Of a DNA stretch of 64,000 nucleotides, positions 1-10,407 are shown one piece after another. The notes below the pieces were generated by a model. It searched no databases, was not told where the DNA came from, and worked only from the letters and a program-made list of their open reading frames with translations. A program made the translations under genes and the position numbers. The stretch is taken from contig JAQFWX010000003.1 in the NCBI GenBank assembly GCA_027605045.1, forward strand, positions 1,736,001 through 1,800,000, in the 5' to 3' direction. Origin of the DNA: Phallus indusiatus. Lineage: Eukaryota > Basidiomycota > Agaricomycetes > Phallales > Phallaceae. Positions within the stretch are counted from its first letter, which is position 1. Each line of letters opens with the position of its first letter.

Positions 1-50
1 TTTATGAACAACTACTTCCAATGTGGCATCCGACATTTCACATGATGTAG

Positions 51-326
51 AATATGTCCCGGTCGTTTTTTCGCTGAGAACACACTTTTCCTTTTCATCG
101 CTTCAATTTTCAAAGTGTTCGACATTAAACCAATGAAGGATGAATCTGGAATAGACATACCGGTTTCTGACGAGATCACTGAATCATGCCTACCGTTAGT
201 ACCAATCTGAAAGGTTCATGGATTTTGATTTAATTCTTCCCTGTCATAAGATTCCCTGTGCCTTTTCAATGTTCAATCACACCCCGCTCTCTTCGTGCAA
301 AGGATATCATCTTAGGATCTGAGTAG
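51..326 (+). CDS. Cytochrome P450, 3' end only (copy 1)
   Basis: C-terminal fragment of a cytochrome P450 whose 5' part lies outside the window. An intron tail ends at base 50 and the exon opens in the heme-binding loop (ICPGRFFAEN), where the Cys is the heme thiolate ligand. The text continues through the family tail, which matches copies 2 and 3 closely. A final exon encoding the conserved PFQCSITPRS end and stopping at 324-326 is likely. The splice junction in front of it could not be placed in frame at a consensus donor, as in copy 2. Copy 1 is the first of a three-gene tandem array. Known for the family: heme-thiolate monooxygenase, usually anchored in the ER. The substrate is unknown. 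Confidence 0.8.
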
Positions 327-1292
327 GCTGTATTCTGCGTGCGCGTTTTTTGCAATTCTTTAACGTTGCATGCCACGATTTCATCAAGACGCACTCCTCG
401 CATTCTTGTTGTTGTTCGTTCTTCGTTCGAGATTTTTAAATGATTGTTCTCTAGTAAAAGATCCGAGACCGTGCTATGCGAATGTAAATGATTAACGTTA
501 TCTCTTTTCACACAATTAAACTACAGTTTTGAAACAATCACACAGCGAGCGTCTCCGGCCCATACCCGAACCTAGGCGCCGTGAAAACAGCAAGCAACCT
601 TTTGCTTCCAGCCCAGCTCCAACAGCGAAGTTGTGATCTTAATGCTCAAATGCGACCAGCTCACGGCCGATCCTGGCTTCACCGGGAGCATCGTCTGCAT
701 GGTCAGAATGTTCTACAGTTATTATATGGTCGGAGCAAATCAAAAGCTGGTGTCGCATTCACGGGCTCGGGGGTTTCCGGCTGAGAATAATCGTGTGCAG
801 CAGCGGCTATTAAGTAGACTGTCCAAAAATGTTAGTTCCCACATTGGGCAATTAACAGCTATGTGCTAACGTTTTATCAGGAAAAAGACAAGGTGGTTTC
901 ATTGGACTAGAATCTGGGATTCCGGCACGTCACCGAACTTCGAAGCAAACAGAAGTCGATGCTATGTAATCTAAGAACTTTGAAACCACATAATTGCAGC
1001 AATATTCTCTGCGAGCTTCTCTTCTTCATTGCGCTCATAGCACGTTTTCAAGTATCAATAGAATAATGTGAGTTCTTGAAAATCTATAGGCACTGAAATC
1101 GAGTTCGGAAAAGAACAGGGAGGCTGTTATCATCGCGCATCAGGAAGCTTGTTCGCTATTGGCTAATAAGGAATGAAGCCAGATATTCTTTTTCAGTCAG
1201 TTGACTCGTTTAATGTGATACAAACCATGATCAAACTCACGAGTAACTATTTTGATCAGGCAAGTTTCCCTCAATCTATACACATCCTGATT
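327..1292. other. Spacer between P450 copies 1 and 2
   Basis: No convincing gene. Short ORFs here lack family signatures. The part around 640-800 resembles weakly the repeated spacer blocks found before copy 3, suggesting that each P450 was duplicated together with its upstream DNA. Confidence 0.5.
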
Positions 1293-3397
1293 ATGCTTGC
1301 TCACGTCCTCTTTGTTACAATCTGCGCATTGGCATATGCAGAACTTATACGAAGGCGAAAGTATAAACCTCCCAAAGGAAAGATACAAGTTCTTTAGATT
1401 CATCGTTTGTGAACTTATTTTAGAGTAAATAATAGGTCTTAAGCTACCTCCCGGTCCTCAAGGAAAACCCATCGTCGGGCATTTCTTTCAGCTTTCTGAA
1501 TTTCTTCAACCCAGGTGTATGTCTGAATGGAAGGAAAAATATGGTATGGTTTAAGATCGCTGATTGAAGGTTTTCTTATTATTATGCACAGGTGATATTG
1601 TCTCCATTAATAGTTTTGGGATACCGATTATCTTTCTGTATGACGATGACATTGCTCGGGAGCTGCTTGAAAAGCGTGGTGCTACCAATTCCGATAGACC
1701 CGATTATGAGATGGCCAACCAGTAAGTTAAAATCCATTCTCAGATAATATGTTATGAATATAAAGCTCTTGGTCATAAGGGTAGGATGGGATTTCAATTT
1801 TGCTTTGTATCACTATGGGGACTTGTGGAGACGCCATAGAAAGGCAATGCAACTATGCTTTAACTCTAGAGCAGTAACCGTATTTGAACCAATCCAAATC
1901 AAGTCATGTCGGTAAGAAAATTTGTTATGTATGTGATATACATCTCATGGTAATCCCTTGTGAAGGTTGTTGCTTCAAGATTTGCTCGAGACACCAGCCG
2001 ATTTCTCACAACATATTACGTTTTGCATCAGCAAAATTATATTGGATGTGAATATAGTTTCTCGTTAACATATATTATCAATCCCTCACCATCATTTAGG
2101 CGGTGTATGCGATCGAGGTTCAAAAGCAAAACGACCCATTAATCCATGTTGTTCATTTTGCTATGGAAGGGATTGGCCAGGTCCTGGTGCCGGGTGAATG
2201 GCTCATGGATGTCTTCCCAATACGTAGGTGCTCATACCAACATCATTAGACTCGTCGCTCGAATTACAATATCTCAGTTAAACATATTCCCCATTGGATA
2301 CCCGGAATAACCGCAAACAAGTTTATCAAAAGATACAGACAAGCGACTCTGGACTCTCTCAATATCCCGTTCAACATCGTGAAGGTATGTTTTACCAAGT
2401 ACGCAACAGCATTTCCCTCACAGCACGCAGAATCGCAAGGAACCGGACTATTCATTCGTGTCTAAGTCTTTACAGAACTTGCGTAATTCTGGTGATACCT
2501 CCTCTGATGGTGAAACAATCATTAAAAACACAGCCGGTGTTGCTTATGCTGCCGGAGCAGGAACTGTAAGTGATAGTTCTTCGCCACACCATATAGCAAA
2601 ATGATAAAACATCTAATTTGGACTAGTCAGCCACCGCTGCTTTGCAAGCGATTATAGCTTCGCTGTTATATCCAGAAAAACAGAGAAACATGCAAGAAGA
2701 ATTGGATAGGGTTCTTGGCGACCGTCTACCGACGTTGGCGGACCGAGCTAGCTTACCTTATGTCAATGCTTTTTGTTACGAAGTATTACGTTGGAGACCA
2801 AATGTACCATTGGGCTCAGCACATGCCACTCTTGAGGAGAGCACATACGGAGGGTATTTCATACCAAAAGGAAGCTTTATCTTCGCGACGTCGTGGTGCG
2901 TCATTTTATGAGGTTAGAACCATGATTTCTCAAAGCTAATCATTTAGAATAGGCAAATTTTGCGTAATTCTAAGTACGGTCCTAACCCGGAAGATTTCAT
3001 TCCTGAAAGATTCCTTCAGCCTGGCGCTCGTTTGCCATCAGCACAATTTGGGTACGGAAGGAGGTCAGCATTATGCGCACGATTAAGCTGCGATGTTGAA
3101 CCTGACGCCCTAACATAGAATATGCTCCGGTCGATTTTTCGCTGAAAACACACTGTTCCTTTTGATTGCTTCAATTCTCAAAGTGTTTGATATTTCACCG
3201 ATGAAGGACGAACATGGAATAGATATACCATTCTCTGAGGAGCTTACTGGGTCGTTTCTGCCGTTAGTACTACTACTGACCGGAATGACATATCCTTTGT
3301 GATTTGACACTGCTCTAGATTTCCCGGGCCTTTTCAATGCTCGATCACACCCCGCTCTCCTCGTGCGAAAGATCTTATTTTCGCTCAGGACGTTTGA
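1293..3397 (+). CDS. Cytochrome P450 (copy 2), possibly splice-impaired
   Basis: Multi-exon P450 with the same intron positions as copy 3. The start is ATG 1293, which opens a membrane anchor (MLAHVLFVTICALAYAEL). Visible motifs are the proline hinge KLPPGPQGKP, a WRRHRKA helix C, the I-helix YAAGAGTS (Gly where most P450s have Asp), ExxR in EVLRWRP, PERF, and the heme loop FGYGRRICSGRFF (Ser where copies 1 and 3 have Pro). Intron 1 has the same length (58 nt) and position as in copy 3, but its donor reads AAAG|GA instead of AAAG|GC. That is neither GT nor GC, so splicing may fail. The last exon encodes PFQCSITPRS and ends at TGA 3395-3397; its 5' junction is uncertain. Substrate unknown. Confidence 0.75.
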
Positions 3398-5616
3398 GTG
3401 TGCACACGGCGCTTTGGCTGGCAACACTTTTTAGTATTGTATATACTTCAAGTTCTAGGCTTCCCTTGTATTTGCACTTTTTGTTGTTTGATCCTACTGT
3501 GTAATTGTAATCAATTAAACTTTCAGTGTACACGATCTGAGTCGCCGTTTTTAAAAAGCTACCATCTCATGGTTGACGTTGAGCTAGCTAGTTGGCGAGC
3601 GGCCGCCGGCGAGGTCGCGTGTTAAAACTTATTTTTGTGACGAAAAACATGATGTACATGTAACTGAGACCGCCACGTCTTATACTCTGAAAATCTTCCA
3701 GGCGTATCATGTAATATGTTGCGCTCCATTCATCCTAACGTAAACACAATATTAAGACAGCTCAAAGTGTTTATGCACACTGTTCATGTCCACAGCTTGG
3801 GCTGACAAGCCGTATCGGTTCAGTGTAACCACAGGCGACTGCCAACGACACCGCAAGACTTGGGTTCAAAGTCCAGCACATAGCGATCAGGTCAGACTTG
3901 TGTTCACTGGATTATTACTGATCGGAATGTTCTTCGATGGACAGTGTGGTTATATGATTCAACGGAGCCAGATAGCGGGTGGGTGTCGCATTTAGGAGTT
4001 AATAATACCGGGTTGAGAATGAGGACGACTCTCGAGGGAAAGTGTGTACAACGTATATTAACACACAATGTTTAAAAGGTTAGTGGTTTTATATTGCATC
4101 GGAGGCTGTATCTACTAAAACACGGCTGCCGTCAAATTGCCATACGTGGCGTTTTAGCTTCATTCATATGATAAGGACGATAAACGTGGCACTGGTGCCT
4201 CGACCCCTTGGTTATCGCGATACACCTGCGGAGCGACATTTGAACGACAATACCTCACTTTCATTTCAGAGTTGGTATATGTGTCATACATTTGCAGTCC
4301 TGCCTGCTTGGCATGTTAAGCTGACGCTCAGGAATATGCCACACTGTCTCAACACGACCTTTCCTCCTATGAATTCAAGAGATTCAGTCAAATGCTTAAA
4401 CAGACCAGTGTGAACCTGAGAATGGTATGTCCACTGCACCTCTGTTTATTAGTAACATGCTAATCATTGGACATGAATACACACAGCAATCGCGGTTGCC
4501 TCTTTCACATTCGTCACTTGATCCTTTATCTCAACTTGCTCGACTCTAATCAGCCGTTTTTTGGACATTTTTAGTTGCGCTGGCAGCTGAAATCTCACAT
4601 GGACCATTCAGTACATATTTTCACGGTGTACAGCGGAATAGTTATGAGAGTTTCATTAGGCTGATCTGTTTCCGATGTTAAAGTTAACTTCATACTGCTT
4701 CCTGTAATTGTAACCGATGAATCCTTTAATATAATACACAATTTGAACCGTGGTTTTGCTACACTGACGAGCTTGAGCTTTGTCAAGCGGCGAGTGTTGC
4801 AAGTTGATCGGTGTCTACTAGTTATTTGTGACGAAAGCATTGTGTAACTGAGACCGCGTCCACGTCACTTTTCTCTCAAATTCTTCCATGCGTTTCGTGT
4901 GATATATGTTGCGCTCCATTCATCTGATATTTTTTTTCAACACAATATATTAATAGTTCAAAGTATTCATGTCCACGGCTTGCGTTGAGACTAGCCGTAT
5001 CGGTTTAATGCAATGGCGGCAGAACGCAGCAGGCAGCTGCTAAGCATTCAGAATTCTCAACGTTCTCTCAAACCGAAACGAGGCCCTGTACTCAATTCCA
5101 AATTTACAGCGCATAGCAATCAGGTCAGTCTTGTGTTCACTGGGAGGGTTATAAATGATCAGAGTGTTTTTTTCGGTGGTCAGTAATATGGCTATGAGAT
5201 AGCTGGTGGATGTGGCGTTTACGGAGTTATTGATCCCAGGTTCAGAGTGAAAACGATCAAGGGAAAGTATGCAACGCATACCGGTATACAATGAAAGGTT
5301 AATAGTTTCCCAAGCTGTATCTGCTTGAGAACAGCTAATACGTCGGTTTTTTGACTCAATTCATAAACGATAACGAACGATAATTTATAGTAGGAAGGAT
5401 TAAATACTACCATCCTGGGAAGCTCCACCGCATGCACAAAAGATCAGCCAAGGAAAGCAGCGAGCGAATGAACATAGTCAACACTGATTCGAAGAATCCC
5501 TTTTGGGCACTTCATACAACATCGATAATATCAACGTTGTGTCATGACTAGAGCCCACCGAGCTGCTGCTTTATATCCAGACCTCATCCTCAAGAACTCA
5601 GACAGATCCTTTGATC
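3398..5616. repeat. P450 spacer with a directly duplicated block
   Basis: This 2.2 kb spacer holds no convincing gene. Two stretches, about 3620-4130 and 4805-5345, are diverged direct copies of each other. Shared landmarks in the same order are a tract around TGTAACTGAGACCGC, then TTGCGCTCCATTCATC, then AGCCGTATCGGTT, then CAGGTCAG.CTTGTGTTCACTGG, and a GAGGGAAAG/AAGGGAAAG tract. A TATA-like TTTATATCC lies at about 5570, some 45 bp before the copy 3 start. Confidence 0.7.
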
Positions 5617-7763
5617 ATGCTTACTCACATTATTCTGATTGTAGGCCTTGCATTGGCATACACCGGATTAGTACGAAGGCGAAAATATAACACACCCAAA
5701 GGCAAGGCAATTCCCAACATACATACATGGTATAATGTTGTTTTAAAAGTGCTTAATAGGTTTCAAGTTACCTCCAGGTCCTCCAGGAAAACCAATTGTC
5801 GGACATTTCTTCCAGCTTTCTGAAATCTTCCGGTCCGAACGTATGCGCGAATGGAAGGAAAAATACGGTATTGCTTATTTTTTATCGCTGGGATATCGAT
5901 TTATTAGTACTGTTCATTGCCGCAGGCAATATAGTTTACATACACACTTTCGGTGTACCTATAATATTCCTGTACTCCGACGAGATCGCTCGAGAGCTGC
6001 TTGATAAACGTGGCGCAACCTATTCCGATAGACCACCTTTTTACGCGGCTGACATGTAAGCTCATACACTTTTGCATAAAATTCACGTCGATTGAAAGCT
6101 CTCGATGGTAAAGCTTAGGATGGGATTGCATTTTCGCTCTCTATCGTTATGGCGACTGGTGGAGGCGTCACATAAAGGCAACGCAGCAATACTTTAATCC
6201 TCGGGCAGCATCTAAATTTGAGCCTGTTCAAATGAAATCATGTCGGTGAGAAAATTTGTGTTCTACTATATGAAGAAATATTGAGCTAATCTTTTTGCAA
6301 AGGTTATTGCTCCATGATCTGCTGGAGACACCAACCAATTTCTCGGACCATATTATGTTTGTTATCGGCAGGATTATGATGGAAGTGAATATCAACCATC
6401 TTCATTATTATTTACCTTTATATTCCCTTCTTTTCCTTTAGACTTTATACGCAATTGAAATTCAACGAAAGAACGACCAAATCGTCAACACTGTCCATTA
6501 TGCTCTAGAAGGAGCCAGTCAGGTCCTGCTTCCGGGCGAACGACTAATAGATATATTCCCAATACGTAGGTACTTAGATCGATGTCGTTCGGCTTTTTAA
6601 ATTATTCGATATGCTCCAGTTAAACATGTTCCCCGTTGGGTTCCCGGGATAACAATAAACAAACTTTATAAGAAATATAGACAATCAGCGAGGGATGCTC
6701 GCGATATACCGTTCAACGCTGTGAAGGTGCTGTAAATTGCGTATTTGATTGTGCGATAATATTTTTTGATTTACATTATGCAGAGCCGGAACCGCGAGAA
6801 ACTGGGTTATTCGCTCGTATCGAATGCTTTAGAAAAGTTGCGAACATCCGGAGATTCCCCCTCTGATAGTGAAACAATAATCAAGAATACAGCCACTACA
6901 ATCTATGCTGCTGGTATGGGAACTGTACGTGCGCGTGGCTAAACGATGGACAAGATTGTAGACTAATCGATTTTTCCTAGACATTTTCCGCTGTGTTACA
7001 AGCGATCGTAGCTTTGTTACTGTATCCCAAGGCACAAAAAAACGTACAAGAAGAGTTAGATCGGGTACTTGGTGATCGTCTTCCGACATTAGCGGATCGA
7101 ACCAATTTGCCCTATGTCAATGCTTTCTGCCATGAAGTACTGCGTTGGAGGCCGAGTATACCATTGGGTGTGCCACACGCCGCTCTTGAGGATGGAACAT
7201 ATGGAGAATATTTCATACCGAAAGGAAGCATCATCTTTGCAGATTCATGGTGTGTGTCATTTAAAGGCTTTCCCACCGAAACTTAACTCTCATAAACCTA
7301 GGCAAATATTGCGTAGCTCGAAATATGGCTCTAATCCGGAAGATTTCAATCCTGAAAGATTCCTCCAGCCTGGCGTTTTTCCTCCAACTGAACAATATGG
7401 ATTCGGAAGAAGGTCAGTGTTGATAATTCATGAGCATAATTACCTCCGATCAACCTAACATCTCTACCTAGAATGTGTCCGGGTCGTTATTTTGCAGATA
7501 ACACGCTTTTCCTCTTGATCGCATCAATTCTCAAGGTGTTTGATATTACACCAATGAAGGATGAACATGGAATAGATGTACCCGTTACTGATGAGATTAC
7601 CGCGTCTCCTCTACCGTTAGTAAATTTCACTCCCTCAAAAATTTATTTGATCCTATCCCACCTTCCTAGCTTCCCCGTGCCGTTTCAATGTTCCATCACA
7701 CCGCGTTTTCATCTTGCGAAGGATATTATATTGACTCAGGAGTTAGGTCAATTGAGTAATTAA
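5617..7763 (+). CDS. Cytochrome P450 (copy 3), intact
   Basis: Eleven exons rebuild a continuous frame of 1581 nt (526 aa): 5617-5701, 5760-5867, 5926-6055, 6114-6245, 6303-6384, 6442-6565, 6620-6726, 6784-6924, 6981-7249, 7302-7412, 7472-7763. The start ATG 5617 opens an N-terminal anchor (MLTHIILIVGLALAYTGL). Motifs: hinge KLPPGPPGKP, WWRRH, I-helix AAGMGTT (Gly at the usual acidic position), ExxR in EVLRWRP, NPERFL, and heme loop FGFGRRMCPGRYF. It resembles the basidiomycete group annotated as O-methylsterigmatocystin oxidoreductase-like; that label is from memory of the group and not a substrate claim. Intron 1 uses a GC donor. The C-terminus reads through a 17-codon stretch that is interrupted by stops in copies 1 and 2. 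Confidence 0.9.
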
Positions 7764-8013
7764 AGGATGGTCTTCCAGAAATTCGCTTAGAAATACGCGC
7801 CATATTGTCAGAGAATTTTCTTAGTTTGGTTTGCCAAATTTTGAATCGAATTTGGTAATTTGGTTGGATCAAACTGCGCATGCTGTGATGTGAGTGTGAC
7901 GCATAACGGCGTCGGCATCGCGGCAGTGCTCCCACCTTCAAGTGCGAGATTGGCTGAACCCTTGGTGAACTTCCCATTTTGCGAATTTAAATATCTAAAT
8001 TTGCTACTACATC

Positions 8014-9066
8014 ATGTCAATACAATCCACATCTGTCCTTCCTGCCGCTTTGAATACACTTGTAGACCCGCCGTTACTAGGATCCCCGATAATGCTTAAC
8101 CCCGGTCAAATGGCAGGTATGGAAAGCATACTCGTTTCTCTGTCTTTTCTCAAAAACTCAGCAAGCAATTTTACGCAGTATCATTATCTTCTGCACCCGC
8201 CCAGGCCCCGAAAGTTGATGCAGCAATTCAAGATTATCTGTTCATGGAAGCTGTCAATACTCTCCGTGTCTCATCTGCCGTCGCGCGCGAAAGGCTCAAA
8301 AAGAAAGAGGCTGAGATGGTGAAAGAGGGTTTATTAATCGCTCCTACGCCGAGCTCAGCAGTGACTGTCGCGCCGAACACACCCCCTTCTCGTGCAAACA
8401 CGCCAGGAAAGGGACAAGTGGTTTCAGTGGAAGAAGAAGACCTTCGTGTGAGGCTTGATGCGATGGGCGCGCACGTCGGTGCTAACCTCGCTGAAAGGTT
8501 CATTTACCGTTCATACCGCTCTTCTTTATTTACAGAACTATTATCTATCTTAGGTTGATACTGGACAGACCCCGATTTAGTGATACCCTGGACGTGATTA
8601 AGTTTTTATGCAAGGACATTTGGATGGCTCTTTGGGAGAAACAAATAGATAATCTCAGGACTAATCATCGAGTAAGACCGTCCTCCTCTAGTCGGTGTCA
8701 AACCTCATGATATTGGTTGATGTCAGGGCGTTTATGTCTTACAAGACAACACTTTCCGGCCTATCACTCGGATTTCGTCAGCAGAAGGACCATCCGACGC
8801 TTTAAAAAAGGCCAAGATCGTAGGTTTTATCTTCTAATCAAAATATAATATCTCAGTATGTTTTCCATTCTGCTAGTATACAGCCCTTTCTACTGGTGTT
8901 CTCCGTGGCGCGCTGTTGAGAATAGGAATTCAGGCCACAGTGACCGCCGAAATTTCAGCCTTGCCTCAATGTACGTAACTTCGTTTTTCTATGATACTTT
9001 ACCTTTCACACATTGCCTTCATGTTTCAAAGGTACCTTTCAAGTAAAACTACCTAAAGGAGCTTAA
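8014..9066 (+). CDS. trs33: TRAPP complex subunit Trs33 / TRAPPC6
   Basis: Six exons (8014-8116, 8179-8497, 8554-8671, 8727-8819, 8877-8970, 9032-9066) join to 762 nt, 253 aa. The product matches the Bet3-like TRAPPC6 fold: a DYLFMEAVNTL helix, then RFSDTLDVIKFLCKDIWMAL, GVYVLQDNTFRPI, GVLRGALLRIGI and a terminal TVTAEISALPQCTFQV strand. TRAPP is a Golgi/ER vesicle tethering complex and Rab exchange factor; Trs33 is a core subunit. Between the first helix and the core sits a low-complexity Pro/Ser/Thr loop (PTPSSAV to PSRANTPGKG), longer than in yeast or animals. The acceptor of exon 5 was chosen at 8876 because the earlier AG at 8856 gives a broken frame. Confidence 0.9.
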
Positions 9067-10407
9067 TTGTAGTCAGATAAGACATCGAATAACGGCGAAT
9101 ATCAAACCGGGGGGACGGACGGACATTATATTTGTGATTATCGTATCACCTTCTGAGAAGCATCTCGGCCGGTCTTCCTATAGGATTTTACTCTAACGAC
9201 TCAGGGTTATCTCATTCCTAGTTCTACATTGGCTGTATCATCCCGCCGGGAGACCGAACAAGGCAGGCAGACGAATCTGCCACTTGTTTAGACTCTTCTT
9301 GACCGCACTGAAATATATTATATGGTGGTTTTCTGCACAAGCGTTTTGAGTGAACGTTTCATAATAGCCCGAGGCAGACGGGTGCGAAAATGCGTGGACC
9401 AAACAAAGAGTGTTATCCAAAGGACGCGCAAGCTTGCCGTTTATACGGACATACGCCACAAATGCGAAAAACAGTTCATATATAAATCCGTACAAAATAC
9501 CGTCTACAGTTCAAGATAGGAAGATAAAATCTCCATCTCCCAATGTACAAAGTATAATTTGTATACTAAATAACACTGCCAGGTGACGTTCAACGAAACG
9601 AACAAAAATGCATACTACAAAAAAAGGTTTGAGAAAAATGATGGAAAATCAAAGGAGAACATGCGTTTGTAACAATTACTGATCAAGATATGACTAGTAA
9701 ATTAGTATGCACGTCTCCTGATAACACTGGGAGTACATACTGTATATGGGGGGAAAAGGCAAGAGAGAACTAGAACTGGCCGAGAACACATGAGGCATAC
9801 GTGGAATATCCGTTTGAAGAGGGAATGAAGGCTAGTGTACAAGATTGAAAAAGACAGTGAAAGAAAAAAAGATAAAACCAAAATAGATATACAAATTTCA
9901 TATACAAAAACTGAAACAAGGGAACCGAGGTTTGAGATCGAGCAAGAGTGAAAAAGCAAAACCAGCGGAGGTTCTTTTTTAACATTATTCTTTATTCGTT
10001 CTTTAAGATCGTCGTGGAAAAAGTAGTGTTCGGAAACTTGAAGAGCAGTTCGAGGTGTTGTAATTTCATTTCTAGGTTCTGTAGGAATTGAGTATTGTCC
10101 TTGGAGTTCATAGAACTTTTTTGATAGTTTGATGTGATGTTGGATGTGGGGCTTGGGGCTTTTGCGCTCAATTTGGTACTCAAGGCTAAAGTCGACGTGA
10201 CGGGATGTTATAATGGCGGATAGTGAATAGAGGACTTGTGGGTAAATGGAGAAAAGAAGATCATTGAGGTGGATGAAATGATGCGTGGAGTGATAGAGAT
10301 GTTGCAGAACAGGAGTATACGAAACGTCGTCATAACAGGAAGATCGTGGAATACGAGCACGAGTAATATACGAGGGACAATCACTGCCTCATAATATTAT
10401 CGCTCGC
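9067..10407. other. Convergent spacer between trs33 and the PSP1 gene
   Basis: This 1.3 kb region lies between two convergent genes and probably holds both 3' UTRs. It contains A-rich tracts and no ORF with a recognisable family. Nothing else seen. Confidence 0.5.

Noticed and set aside
8857..8876. Frameshift in the last part of trs33
   Set aside because: It disappears when the acceptor at 8876 is used instead of the one at 8856; the total then is a multiple of three.
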